Source of the DNA: Pseudomonas putida
Lineage (GTDB): Bacteria; Pseudomonadota; Gammaproteobacteria; Pseudomonadales; Pseudomonadaceae
NCBI RefSeq assembly: GCF_025905425.1
Contig: NZ_CP109603.1
Span: forward strand, 718,001 to 782,000
DNA: 64,000 nucleotides
Reading direction: 5' to 3'
Shown: positions 27,531 through 39,369 of the stretch, one piece after another
How the letters are laid out: each line of letters begins with the position of its first letter
Position numbering within the stretch: the first letter of the stretch is position 1
Translations under genes and position numbers: made by a program
The notes under the pieces: generated by a model
The model's input: only the letters and a program-made list of their open reading frames with translations
What the model was told of the DNA's origin: nothing
The model's database searches: none

Positions 27531-27548
27531 CGTAACGATAATTTTACA
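27531..27548. promoter_or_regulatory. PhhR/TyrR-type box between phhA and phhR
   Basis: On the minus strand TGTAAA-ATTATC-GTTACG keeps the left half of the TGTAAA-N6-TTTACA box and 4 of 6 right-half bases. It lies 118 bp upstream of phhA and 120 bp upstream of phhR, so it could serve both. PhhR is known to activate phhAB in P. putida and P. aeruginosa. Confidence 0.55.
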
Positions 27549-27667
27549 AAACAGCGCGGGTGTCGGAAAATCCGAGGCATCTGGCTGATGATTTCGCTGT
27601 TTTTGTCAGCTTATCTTTACGACTTTTCCGCGCTGAGTTGAAAAACATTGGCGCTTCGAGAGCCCTC

Positions 27668-29227
27668 ATGCGTATCAAAGTGCATTGCCAGAACCGCATT
27701 GGCATCCTGCGCGACATCCTCAACCTGCTGGTGGAGTACGGCATCAACGTGCTGCGCGGCGAGGTGGGCGGAGACCATGGCAATGCCATCTACCTGCATT
27801 GCCCGAACCTGATCAACCTGCAGTTCCAGGCCCTGCGGCCGAAATTCGAGGCCATTACCGGGGTGTTCGGCGTCAAGCGCGTCGGGCTGATGCCCAGTGA
27901 GCGTCGGCACATGGAGCTGAATGCGTTACTGGGGGCGTTGGATTTCCCGGTGCTGTCGATCGACATGGGCGGCAGCATCGTTGCCGCCAACCGCACGGCG
28001 GCGCAGTTGCTCGGCGTGCGGGTTGACGAGGTGCCGGGCATGCCGCTGGCGCGTTATGTCGAAGACTTCGACCTGCCCGAGCTGGTGCGGGCCAACAAAT
28101 CGCGCATCAACGGCCTGCGGGTCAAGGTCAAGGGGGATGTGTTTCTGGCCGATATCGCACCCTTGCAATCCGAGCACGACGACAGCGAGGCCCTGGCTGG
28201 CGCGGTGCTGACCCTTCACCGTGCCGACCGTATTGGTGAGCGCATCTATAACGTGCGCAAGCAGGAGTTGCGGGGCTTTGACAGTATCTTCCAGAGCTCG
28301 CGGGTGATGGCGGCGGTGGTGCGCGAGGCGCGGCGCATGGCGCCCCTGGATGCCCCCTTGCTGATCGAAGGGGAGACGGGCACCGGTAAAGAGTTGTTGG
28401 CGCGTGCCTGCCACCTGGCCAGCCCACGTGGGCAGTCGCCGCTGATGGCGCTCAATTGTGCGGGCTTGCCTGAGTCGATGGCTGAGACCGAGCTGTTTGG
28501 CTACGGGCCGGGCGCGTTCGAGGGTGCCCGCGCCGAGGGCAAGCTGGGGCTGCTGGAGCTGACAGCCGGCGGTACGTTGTTCCTCGATGGGGTTGGGGAG
28601 ATGAGCCCGCGCCTGCAGGTGAAGCTGCTGCGTTTTCTGCAGGATGGTTGCTTTCGCCGCGTAGGCAGTGATGAAGAGGTGTACCTGGATGTGCGGGTCA
28701 TCTGCGCGACTCAGGTGGACTTGTCCGAGCTGTGCGCGCGCGGCGAGTTCCGCCAGGACCTGTATCACCGCCTCAACGTGCTGTCGCTGCACATTCCGCC
28801 ACTGCGCGAGTGCATGGATGGGCTGGAAGGCTTGGTGCAGCACTTTCTCGACCAGGCCAGCCGGCAGATTGGCTGTGCCTTGCCGCGCCTGTTGCCGGGG
28901 GCGATGGATAAACTCAGCCAGTACCACTGGCCGGGTAATGTGCGGCAACTGGAAAACGTATTGTTTCAGGCGGTTTCGTTATGTGAAGGCGGCGTGGTTA
29001 AAGGCGAGCACATTCGTTTGCCAGATTATGGCGTGCGGCAACCGTTGGGTGAGTTTTCGTTGGACGGTGATCTTTCACAGATTATCGGGCGTTTTGAAAA
29101 GGCCGTGCTGGAAAGTTTGATGGGGGAATTTACAAGTAGCCGTGCATTGGGCAAAAGATTGGGTGTTTCGCACACAACGATTGCTAATAAGTTGCGCGAT
29201 TATGCATTGGGTAAAACGTCTGAATAG
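27668..29227 (+). CDS. phhR: TyrR-family regulator of aromatic amino acid metabolism
   Basis: 519 residues from ATG at 27668. Domains: ACT (1 to about 75, MRIKVHCQNRIGILRDIL), PAS (about 80-190), AAA+ with Walker A GETGTGKE (235-242), and a C-terminal Fis-like HTH (LGKRLGVSHTTIANKLRDY). The sigma-54 contact motif GAFTGA is changed to GAFEGA (282-287), in line with TyrR/PhhR proteins that act with sigma-70. Aromatic amino acids bind the ACT/ATP sites. Divergent from its target phhAB. Confidence 0.94.
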   Translation: MRIKVHCQNRIGILRDILNLLVEYGINVLRGEVGGDHGNAIYLHCPNLINLQFQALRPKFEAITGVFGVKRVGLMPSERRHMELNALLGALDFPVLSIDMGGSIVAANRTAAQLLGVRVDEVPGMPLARYVEDFDLPELVRANKSRINGLRVKVKGDVFLADIAPLQSEHDDSEALAGAVLTLHRADRIGERIYNVRKQELRGFDSIFQSSRVMAAVVREARRMAPLDAPLLIEGETGTGKELLARACHLASPRGQSPLMALNCAGLPESMAETELFGYGPGAFEGARAEGKLGLLELTAGGTLFLDGVGEMSPRLQVKLLRFLQDGCFRRVGSDEEVYLDVRVICATQVDLSELCARGEFRQDLYHRLNVLSLHIPPLRECMDGLEGLVQHFLDQASRQIGCALPRLLPGAMDKLSQYHWPGNVRQLENVLFQAVSLCEGGVVKGEHIRLPDYGVRQPLGEFSLDGDLSQIIGRFEKAVLESLMGEFTSSRALGKRLGVSHTTIANKLRDYALGKTSE

Positions 29228-29262
29228 TGCGCAGTTGAATTGCGCTGAAAGCGCGTAACCCG

Positions 29263-29300
29263 CTTCGCGGGTAAGCCCGCGAAGGGCCCCAGAGGGGCCC
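29263..29300. repeat. Single REP core plus GC hairpin after phhR
   Basis: CTTCGCGGG-TAAG-CCCGCGAAG (29263-29284) is followed at once by GGGCCCC-AGA-GGGGCCC (29284-29300). They lie between convergent phhR and the DUF2790 gene and may act as a two-way terminator. Confidence 0.75.
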
Positions 29301-29311
29301 AATCTCAAGGT

Positions 29312-29566
29312 TTAGCCGTTGGAGCAGCCATTCCCCATCACGCGGTATTCAAGAATGTGCTTCTGGCCCTGGGAGTCCTCGTAGGTCATGCGGGCTGGCA
29401 CGACTTCGCAGACGTTGGGCACTTCGCTCATGGAGATGACGCGGGCAATGTCCAAGTGCTGCGAGTAACTGTACTGTTCAACCGGAATCTGCTCGGCATC
29501 GTTTGCTTCGCCGGCCATTGCCGCGCCGCAAAGACTGCCAAGTACCAATACCAGTAAAGCTTTCAT
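29312..29566 (-). CDS. DUF2790 small secreted protein
   Basis: 84 residues. The signal peptide MKALLVLVLGSLCGAAMAGEA predicts export to the periplasm. The mature part has EQYSYSQHLDIARVIS and YEDSQGQKHILEYRVMGNGCSNG, the DUF2790 pattern common in Pseudomonas, often in several paralogues and sometimes metal-responsive. Two Cys residues (in NVCEVV and GNGCSN) may form a disulfide. Function unknown. Confidence 0.82.
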   Translation of the reverse strand: MKALLVLVLGSLCGAAMAGEANDAEQIPVEQYSYSQHLDIARVISMSEVPNVCEVVPARMTYEDSQGQKHILEYRVMGNGCSNG

Positions 29567-29943
29567 TTTCTATTTACCTGTCTAAGGTCGTGAGGGGGTG
29601 CGCGGCGCTTGTGACGCCGCGAGTACTGCTAGATTTAACGATCGGGATTAGCGGGTGATTAACGCTTGCCTTCGTGGGGGCTGTTACCAGAAGTTAATCG
29701 CCTTGCCGTTGTTGGCGAGATGAATTTTAGGGCGGCGACAACCGCTGAAACAGTGGGTCTTTTGATAAAGTGTTTTGACAGAATCTGTAACAATCACGCA
29801 AAAAAACCGCTGTTTTTTGCCTGCCAGGGCTGCGAAGCCCGATCTAGAGCGCTTTGCTCGTACGTCAGTGCCAAATGCCGTCGCTTTACTACCAACGTCG
29901 AATGGCTTTTGCCGCTCTGGTACAGTTACAAACGGTTCCATAC
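29567..29943. other. Intergenic region between DUF2790 gene and acs
   Basis: No convincing gene. A TTGACA at 29775-29780 has no good -10 at the right distance. The stretch is AT-richer than its surroundings, which suits divergent promoters of the two flanking genes. Confidence 0.4.
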
Positions 29944-29951
29944 AAAAACAA
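29944..29951 (+). promoter_or_regulatory. Hfq/Crc catabolite-activity motif in acs leader
   Basis: AAAAACAA fits AAnAAnAA, 10 nt before the GAGGTAA ribosome site and 22 nt before the acs ATG. Confidence 0.55.
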
Positions 29952-29973
29952 CTATTACACCGAGGTAACACAG

Positions 29974-31935
<1,962 letters not shown>

Positions 31936-31974
31936 TGCCAATGGGGTCGTGAAGCGGCCCCCAGGCCTTTGAAG

Positions 31975-32006
31975 AAACCCCGCTCGGGCAACCGGCGGGG
32001 TTTTTT
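31975..32006 (+). terminator. Intrinsic terminator of acs
   Basis: AAACCCCGC ... GCGGGGTTT, a 9-bp stem with an 11-nt loop, then a T-run to 32006; 40 bp after the stop. Confidence 0.92.
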
Positions 32007-32009
32007 GCT

Positions 32010-32275
32010 TTACTGTTACCCGACATTCATCGGTAACTCTTCTGTCACCGATTACGCACGGGAGCGGGGCGAACTGAAACAGCGGTGTCCCGTTTTGGTG
32101 CGTGAGAGTAGCCATTTTTTTCAACACAGCACGCTACACTTGCCGTAGTACAAGGCTTTGCGAATAATAGGTCCAGTAATTGCTAGGTCTATAGGTTATT
32201 TTCCTTGCGCCTTTGCATATTTTGCAATGGCTGTCAACATTGCCCGCAGCGGTTTCAAGCGCTTCTGTAAGTAGT
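32010..32275. other. Upstream leader region of aotJ
   Basis: No gene is supported in this 270-bp stretch. It is AT-richer than average (for instance GGTCTATAGGTTATTTTCC near 32190) and probably contains the aot operon promoter. The regulator sites just downstream support that reading. Confidence 0.4.
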
Positions 32276-32317
32276 TGTCGCTTTGAAGAAATATCGACTA
32301 CCGGGCTGTCGTTAAAA
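32276..32317 (+). promoter_or_regulatory. ArgR binding-site candidates upstream of aotJ
   Basis: TGTCGC-N8-AA at 32276-32291 matches the half-site described for the AraC-type ArgR of P. aeruginosa. A second, weaker half TGTCGT followed by TAAAA starts 31 bp later at 32307. Tandem ArgR halves are usually 21 bp apart, so the extra helical turn is notable. argR is the last gene of this operon, implying autoregulation. Confidence 0.5.
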
Positions 32318-32441
32318 TGCCACTCACTCGCTCGTGGTCTGCGGCCTTGGTCGAACCCTGCGCGGCTCGCGTTGTACCCATTCGCATATCGGGCAGTTGT
32401 TACTCCTGCCTTGTATTGCCCCGTACCGATGGAGTTACCTG

Positions 32442-33227
32442 ATGAAGAAGCTCGCACTGCTTGGCGCCCTGGCGCTGTCCGTGTTTTCCCTGGTGTCGCA
32501 GGCCGATGAAAAACCTTTGAAAATCGGTATCGAAGCCGCCTACCCACCCTTTGCCTTCAAACAGCCCGACGGCAGCATCGCCGGTTTCGACTACGACATC
32601 GGCAACGCGCTGTGTGAAGAGATGAAAGCCAAGTGCACCTGGGTCGAGCAAGAGTTCGACGGCCTGATCCCAGCACTGAAAGTGCGCAAGATCGACGCCA
32701 TCCTGTCGTCCATGTCGATCACTGATGACCGCAAGAAGTCGGTCGACTTCACCAAGCGCTACTACCTGACCCCGGCGCGCCTGGTCATGAAGGAAGGCAC
32801 CTCGGTCAGCGACAGCCTGGGTGAACTGCAGGGCAAGAAGATTGGTGTGCAGCGCGGCTCGATCCATGACCGCTTCGCCAAGGAAGTGCTGGGCGCCAAA
32901 GGTGCCACCGTGGTCCCTTATGGCACCCAGAACGAAATCTACCTGGATGTGGCAGCCGGCCGCCTCGATGGCACTGTGGCTGACGCTACCCTGCTGGAAG
33001 ACGGCTTCCTGAAGACTGACGCCGGCAAGGGCTTCGCGTTCGTAGGCCCGGCATTCACCGACGCCAAGTACTTCGGTGACGGCATCGGCATCGCCGTGCG
33101 CAAGGGTGACAAGGCCAACGTCGACCGCATCAACGCGGCCATCGACGCGATCCGCGCCAACGGCAAGTACAAACAAATCGAAGCCAAGTACTTCAATTTC
33201 GACATCTACGGTCCAGACTCGAAGTAA
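32442..33227 (+). CDS. aotJ: Arginine/ornithine ABC transporter, periplasmic binding protein
   Basis: 261 residues from ATG at 32442 (GGAG upstream), with a signal peptide (1 to about 21, ...SLVSQA). The family 3 solute-binding signature [22 protein letters not shown] and the ligand Arg in [11 protein letters not shown] are present. It follows the LAO/HisJ group. As first gene of binding protein, QM permeases, ATPase and argR it matches aotJQMOP-argR of P. aeruginosa, but no aotO counterpart is present. Confidence 0.92.
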   Translation: MKKLALLGALALSVFSLVSQADEKPLKIGIEAAYPPFAFKQPDGSIAGFDYDIGNALCEEMKAKCTWVEQEFDGLIPALKVRKIDAILSSMSITDDRKKSVDFTKRYYLTPARLVMKEGTSVSDSLGELQGKKIGVQRGSIHDRFAKEVLGAKGATVVPYGTQNEIYLDVAAGRLDGTVADATLLEDGFLKTDAGKGFAFVGPAFTDAKYFGDGIGIAVRKGDKANVDRINAAIDAIRANGKYKQIEAKYFNFDIYGPDSK

Positions 33228-33248
33228 GACGTCGAGTTTCACCTGTGC

Positions 33249-33290
33249 AATGGTGCAAACAGCAGAGGCTCTGAGGTTTGCACCATTTTT
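33249..33290 (+). terminator. Intercistronic hairpin between aotJ and aotQ
   Basis: AATGGTGCAAAC and GTTTGCACCATT, perfect 12-bp arms, bound a 15-nt loop and are followed by TTTTT-C. This looks like a partial terminator that keeps binding-protein mRNA above permease mRNA, a common design in ABC operons. Confidence 0.8.
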
Positions 33291-33315
33291 CATTCTTTAG
33301 GTCGAGGACCTCATC

Positions 33316-34005
33316 ATGTTGAAAGGCTACGGGGCAGTCATCCTCGACGGGGCGTGGCTGACGCTGCAGCTCGCCCTGTCGTCGATGGCCCTGGCCATCG
33401 TGCTCGGCCTGATTGGCGTGGCGCTGCGCTTGTCGCCGGTGCGCTGGCTGGCCTGGTTGGGCGATATGTATGCCACGGTCATCCGTGGTATTCCGGACTT
33501 GGTACTGATCCTGCTGATCTTCTACGGCGGGCAGGACATCATCAACCGAGTGGCGCCGCTGCTCGGCTACGAAGACTACATTGACCTGAATCCGCTGATT
33601 GCGGGTATCGGGACCTTGGGCTTCATTTTTGGCGCCTACCTGTCGGAAACCTTCCGCGGCGCCTTCCTCGGTATCCCCAAGGGCCAGGCCGAAGCCGGCG
33701 TGGCCTATGGCATGAGCAATCGCCAGGTGTTCTTCCGCATCCAGGTGCCGCAGATGATCCGCCTGGCCATCCCGGGGTTCACCAACAACTGGCTGGTGCT
33801 GACCAAGGCCACCGCACTGATCTCGGTGGTCGGCCTGCAGGACATGATGTTCAAGGCCAAGCAGGCGGCGGACGCCACCCGCGAACCCTTTACCTTCTTC
33901 CTGGCAGTGGCGGCCATGTACCTGGTGTTGACCAGTGTTTCGCTGCTGGCCTTGAAGTATCTTGAAAAACGCTACTCGGTGGGCGTCAAGGTGGTTGAAC
34001 TATGA
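33316..34005 (+). CDS. aotQ: Arginine/ornithine ABC transporter permease
   Basis: 229 residues, five or so transmembrane helices. It contains the HisQ/M EAA loop YLSETFRGAFLGIPKGQAEAG...FFRIQVPQMIRLAIPG that docks on the ATPase. GAGGAC precedes the start. Its stop overlaps the start of aotM (ATGA), so the two permeases are translationally coupled. Confidence 0.92.
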   Translation: MLKGYGAVILDGAWLTLQLALSSMALAIVLGLIGVALRLSPVRWLAWLGDMYATVIRGIPDLVLILLIFYGGQDIINRVAPLLGYEDYIDLNPLIAGIGTLGFIFGAYLSETFRGAFLGIPKGQAEAGVAYGMSNRQVFFRIQVPQMIRLAIPGFTNNWLVLTKATALISVVGLQDMMFKAKQAADATREPFTFFLAVAAMYLVLTSVSLLALKYLEKRYSVGVKVVEL

Positions 34006-34700
34006 TCTTCGACTACAACGTGGTGTGGGAGGCCATGCCGCTGTACCTCGGCGGGTTGCTGACCACGCTCAAGCTGCTGGCGTTGTCACTGTTGTTTGGC
34101 CTGCTCGCGGCGATCCCGCTGGGCCTGATGCGGGTGTCCAAGCAGCCGCTGGTGAACCTCAGCGCCTGGCTGTACACCTATGTGATCCGCGGTACGCCGA
34201 TGCTGGTGCAGCTGTTCCTGATCTACTACGGCCTGGCCCAGTTCGAAGCGGTGCGCGAGAGCATCTTCTGGCCGATGCTGTCCAGCGCGACCTTCTGTGC
34301 TTGCCTGGCCTTCGCCGTCAACACCAGTGCCTACACCGCAGAAATCATCGCCGGCAGCCTCAAGGCCACGCCCCATGGCGAGATCGAGGCGGCCAAGGCC
34401 ATGGGCATGTCGCGCTTCAAGATGTACCGCCGCATCCTGCTGCCTTCGGCCCTGCGCCGGGCATTGCCGCAGTACAGCAACGAAGTGATCATGATGCTGC
34501 AGACCACCAGCCTTGCGTCGATCGTCACCCTGATCGACATCACGGGCGCGGCGCGCACGGTCAATGCCCAGTATTACCTGCCTTTCGAGGCCTACATCAC
34601 GGCGGGCGTGTTCTACCTGTGCCTGACCTTTATTTTGGTGCGCCTGTTCAAGATGGCCGAACGCCGCTGGCTCGGCTACCTGGCGCCGCGCAAGCACTGA
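34002..34700 (+). CDS. aotM: Arginine/ornithine ABC transporter permease
   Basis: 232 residues with the paired permease signature NTSAYTAEIIAGSLKATPHGEIEAAKAMGMSRFKMYRRILLPSALR. It forms a heterodimeric channel with AotQ. The ATG overlaps the aotQ stop by four bases. Confidence 0.92.
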   Translation: MIFDYNVVWEAMPLYLGGLLTTLKLLALSLLFGLLAAIPLGLMRVSKQPLVNLSAWLYTYVIRGTPMLVQLFLIYYGLAQFEAVRESIFWPMLSSATFCACLAFAVNTSAYTAEIIAGSLKATPHGEIEAAKAMGMSRFKMYRRILLPSALRRALPQYSNEVIMMLQTTSLASIVTLIDITGAARTVNAQYYLPFEAYITAGVFYLCLTFILVRLFKMAERRWLGYLAPRKH

Positions 34701-34722
34701 CCGCTCTGTGAGAATCGACAGC

Positions 34723-35487
34723 ATGTACAAACTCGAAGTCCAAGACCTGCACAAGCGCTACGGCAGCCATGAAGTGCTCAAGGGCGTGTCCCTGGCGGCC
34801 AAGGCAGGCGATGTGATCAGCATCATCGGCTCCAGCGGTTCGGGCAAGTCCACCTTCCTGCGCTGCATCAACCTGCTGGAGCAGCCCCATGCCGGCAAGA
34901 TCCTGCTCAACAACGAAGAGCTGAAACTGGTCGCCGGCAAGGATGGCGCGCTCAAGGCGGCCGACCCGCGCCAGCTGCAGCGCATGCGCTCGCGCCTGTC
35001 GATGGTGTTCCAGCATTTCAACCTGTGGTCGCACATGACGGCGCTGGAAAACGTCATCGAGGCCCCCGTGCACGTGCTCGGCATGAACAAGAAAGAGGCC
35101 TTGGAAAAGGCTGAGTACTACCTGGCCAAGGTCGGTGTCGGCCATCGCAAGGACGCCTTCCCAGGGCATATGTCCGGCGGCGAGCAGCAGCGTGTGGCCA
35201 TTGCCCGTGCCCTGGCTGTCGAGCCTGAGGTGATGCTGTTCGACGAGCCGACCTCGGCGCTCGACCCGGAGCTGGTGGGTGATGTGCTCAAGGTCATGCA
35301 GGCGCTGGCCCAGGAAGGCCGGACCATGGTGGTGGTGACCCATGAGATGGGCTTTGCTCGCGAGGTGTCGAACCAGTTGGTGTTCCTGCACAAGGGCCTG
35401 GTGGAAGAGACCGGTTGCCCGCGCGAGGTGCTGGCCAACCCGCAATCGGAGCGGCTCAAGCAGTTCCTCTCCGGCAGCCTCAAGTAA
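34723..35487 (+). CDS. aotP: Arginine/ornithine ABC transporter ATPase
   Basis: 254 residues from ATG at 34723; a GTG five codons earlier is less likely from family length. Walker A GSSGSGKST (36-44), signature MSGGEQQRVAIARAL, Walker B VMLFDEPTSALD and the switch His in VVTHEMGFAREV are all intact. It powers AotQM. It lies 22 bp after aotM. Confidence 0.93.
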   Translation: MYKLEVQDLHKRYGSHEVLKGVSLAAKAGDVISIIGSSGSGKSTFLRCINLLEQPHAGKILLNNEELKLVAGKDGALKAADPRQLQRMRSRLSMVFQHFNLWSHMTALENVIEAPVHVLGMNKKEALEKAEYYLAKVGVGHRKDAFPGHMSGGEQQRVAIARALAVEPEVMLFDEPTSALDPELVGDVLKVMQALAQEGRTMVVVTHEMGFAREVSNQLVFLHKGLVEETGCPREVLANPQSERLKQFLSGSLK

Positions 35488-35589
35488 ACAAGGCTGCATC
35501 TTTGCACCAGAATAGGGCATGCTGCGCAGCGAGCGCAGCCTGACCCTGTGCCACAGACTCGAACGACCCCAGGTTTCGGACCGCACTCT

Positions 35590-36570
35590 ATGACCACCCA
35601 GCGAATCGGTTTTCTCATCTGGCCCAGCACCAAGCCCTTGACCCTGGCGCTGGCCGAGGAAGTGTTGCAGGTGGCCCAGCGGGTGCATCCGGATGTGGTC
35701 TACGAATTGTCGTTTCTGCAGGCAGAGCCTGCAGTGGAGGGCGCTTGGCGCCTGCCGGGCGAGCCGTGGAATGGCCGCTTGGAGGGGTGCCAGAAGCTCT
35801 TGTTGCTGGCCGATGAGCCGCCGCAGGCGGTGGGCTCGGTGCTGTCTACCGCACTCAAGCAACTGGCGCGCAGTGGCTGCGTGATGGGTGGCTTGTCTGC
35901 CGGCGTGTATCCACTGGCCCAACTTGGCCTGCTCGACGGTTACCGCGCGGCGGTGCACTGGCGCTGGCAGGACGATTTTGCTGAGCGTTACCCCAAGGTC
36001 ATTGCCACCAGCCACCTGTTCGACTGGGACCGTGACCGCCTGACTGCCTGTGGTGGCATGGCGGTGACCGACCTGTTGCTCGCTGTGTTGGCGCGTGATC
36101 ATGGCGCGGAACTGGCGGGGGCGGTGTCTGAAGAGCTGGTGGTCGAGCGCATCCGTGAGGGGGGCGAGCGTCAGCGTATTCCGTTGCAGAACCGCCTGGG
36201 CTCCAGCCACCCCAAGCTGACCCAGGCTGTGCTGCTGATGGAAGCCAACATCGAAGAGCCGCTGACCACCGACGAGATCGCCCAGCACGTGTGCGTGTCG
36301 CGTCGGCAGCTGGAGCGCATCTTCAAGCAGTACCTGAACCGGGTGCCCAGCCAGTATTACCTCGAGTTGCGGCTGAACAAGGCGCGGCAGATGCTGATGC
36401 AGACCAGCAAGTCGATCATCCAGATCGGCTTGTCGTGCGGGTTTTCTTCTGGGCCGCATTTTTCCAGTGCGTACCGTAACTTCTTTGGCGCGACGCCGCG
36501 CGAAGATCGCAACCAGCGGCGTAACAGCAGCCCATTCGAGTTGAGCTCGGCGCCTGCCGAAAAGGGCTGA
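35590..36570 (+). CDS. argR: AraC-type arginine-responsive regulator
   Basis: 326 residues. An N-terminal DJ-1/PfpI-like domain of about 190 residues (GGLSAGVYPLAQLGLLDGYRA) is followed by two AraC HTH motifs (TTDEIAQHVCVSRRQLERIFKQYL and IIQIGLSCGFSSGPHFSSAYRNFFG). This is the Pseudomonas ArgR, unrelated to E. coli ArgR, and it activates aot and aru operons with arginine. Placement after the transporter genes and before aruC fits. Candidate binding sites are present at both promoters. The ribosome site is weak. Confidence 0.92.
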   Translation: MTTQRIGFLIWPSTKPLTLALAEEVLQVAQRVHPDVVYELSFLQAEPAVEGAWRLPGEPWNGRLEGCQKLLLLADEPPQAVGSVLSTALKQLARSGCVMGGLSAGVYPLAQLGLLDGYRAAVHWRWQDDFAERYPKVIATSHLFDWDRDRLTACGGMAVTDLLLAVLARDHGAELAGAVSEELVVERIREGGERQRIPLQNRLGSSHPKLTQAVLLMEANIEEPLTTDEIAQHVCVSRRQLERIFKQYLNRVPSQYYLELRLNKARQMLMQTSKSIIQIGLSCGFSSGPHFSSAYRNFFGATPREDRNQRRNSSPFELSSAPAEKG

Positions 36571-36583
36571 TTTCTCCTTCGTC

Positions 36584-36671
36584 TGTACCGGACTCTTCGC
36601 GGGCAAGCCCGCTCCCACTGGGTTGTCACAGCTACGGATACTGTGGGAGCGGGCTTGCCTGCGAAAGGGCT
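36584..36671. repeat. REP pair, inverted
   Basis: CGGACTCTTCGCGGGCAAGC near 36589 and TGTGGGAGCGGGCTTGCCTG near 36641. It follows argR and separates the aot and aru operons. This is the last canonical REP in the window. Confidence 0.85.
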
Positions 36672-36743
36672 GGCCCAGGCAACCTCCGATCTTGCTGTGA
36701 ACACCCGTTCACCCAGCCACCCACTCCCGTTACACTGCGCGAT

Positions 36744-38121
<1,378 letters not shown>

Positions 38122-38137
38122 TTCGCCTGCGGTCCTT

Positions 38138-38162
38138 TCGCCGGCCCTGAACGGGCCGGCGA
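38138..38162 (+). terminator. Intercistronic hairpin between aruC and aruF
   Basis: TCGCCGGCCC-TGAAC-GGGCCGGCGA, a perfect 10-bp stem without a U-run, in the 142-bp gap. It may stabilise the aruC message, which is also needed for biosynthesis, or attenuate downstream genes. Confidence 0.5.
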
Positions 38163-38263
38163 TACTTGAATTCCAGCGCGGGCGCGTACTTGCAGTGTCA
38201 ATTGCGCGCCCGCCGTTTTTTCGCGCCGTCGTGAACGGCCCGCTTTACCAAAGGAGTGACACC

Positions 38264-39283
38264 ATGCTGGTGATGCGCCCCGCGCAAATGGCTGACCTGA
38301 ACGAAGTGCAGCGCATGGCTGCCGACAGCCCCATTGGTGTCACCTCGCTGCCGGACGATACAGCCCGTCTGGGCGACAAGATCGCCGCGTCCGAAACCTC
38401 CTTCGCCGCCGAGGTCAGCTTCAACGGCGAGGAAAGCTACTTCTTCGTGCTCGAAGACAGCGACACCGGCAAGCTTGCCGGCTGCTCGGCCATCGTCGCT
38501 TCGGCCGGCTACTCCGAGCCGTTTTACAGTTTTCGTAACGAGACCTTCGTGCACGCCTCGCGCGAGCTGAAGATCCACAACAAGATCCACGTCCTGTCGC
38601 TGTGCCATGACCTGACCGGCAACAGCCTGCTGACCAGCTTCTATGTACTGCCCGAATTGGTCGGCAGCGGCTGGGCCGAGCTCAACTCACGCGGCCGCCT
38701 GCTGTTCATGGCCTCGCACCCGGAGCGCTTCGCCGACTCGGTGGTGACCGAAATAGTGGGCTACAGCGATGATCAGGGCGAATCGCCGTTCTGGGATGCC
38801 ATAGGCCGCAACTTCTTCGACCTCAACTACGCCGATGCCGAACGCCTGTGCGGGTTGAAGAGCCGCACGTTCCTGGCCGAACTGATGCCGCACTACCCGA
38901 TCTATGTGCCGCTGCTGCCCGACGAGGCGCAGGAGGCCATGGGCCAGGTCCACCCACGGGCGCAGATCACCTTCGACATCCTGATGCGTGAAGGCTTCGA
39001 GACCGAGCACTACATCGACATCTTCGACGGTGGGCCGACATTGCACGCGCGGGCTTCGGGCATTCGTTCGATTGCCCAGAGCCGTGTGGTACCGGTCAAG
39101 CTGGAGGATGCTCCGGTCAAGGGCGGGCGCCCGTACCTGGTGTGCAACGGCCAGTTGCAGGACTACCGCGCGGTGTTGCTGGAGCTTGACTGGGTGCCAG
39201 GCAAGCCGGTCAGCCTGGGGCGCGGCGCGGCCGACGCCCTGGGTGTCGGTGACGGTGCAAGTGTGCGTCTGGTTGCCGTCTAA
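38264..39283 (+). CDS. aruF: Arginine N-succinyltransferase, alpha subunit
   Basis: 339 residues from ATG at 38264 (AAGGAG upstream). AstA family: MLVMRPAQMADLNEVQRMA, LSLCHDLTGNSLLTSFYV and EIVGYSDDQGESPFWDAIGRNFFDL. With AruG it transfers succinyl from succinyl-CoA to the alpha-amino group of arginine or ornithine. The paralogue aruG follows at 86 bp; the heteromeric AruF/AruG enzyme is the Pseudomonas pattern, in contrast to single AstA in enterics. Confidence 0.93.
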   Translation: MLVMRPAQMADLNEVQRMAADSPIGVTSLPDDTARLGDKIAASETSFAAEVSFNGEESYFFVLEDSDTGKLAGCSAIVASAGYSEPFYSFRNETFVHASRELKIHNKIHVLSLCHDLTGNSLLTSFYVLPELVGSGWAELNSRGRLLFMASHPERFADSVVTEIVGYSDDQGESPFWDAIGRNFFDLNYADAERLCGLKSRTFLAELMPHYPIYVPLLPDEAQEAMGQVHPRAQITFDILMREGFETEHYIDIFDGGPTLHARASGIRSIAQSRVVPVKLEDAPVKGGRPYLVCNGQLQDYRAVLLELDWVPGKPVSLGRGAADALGVGDGASVRLVAV

Positions 39284-39369
39284 GGCGCGAGCCTGCGCAG
39301 ATAGCTCGAAACAGCAAGCTCGAAACGAAGCGTTTCGCGGTGGCAAGGGTCGCCGCTCAAGGAGATAGC

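Noticed and set aside
32134..32547. Minus-strand 137-codon frame before aotJ
   Set aside because: It overlaps the ArgR sites and the start of aotJ, and has no recognisable features.
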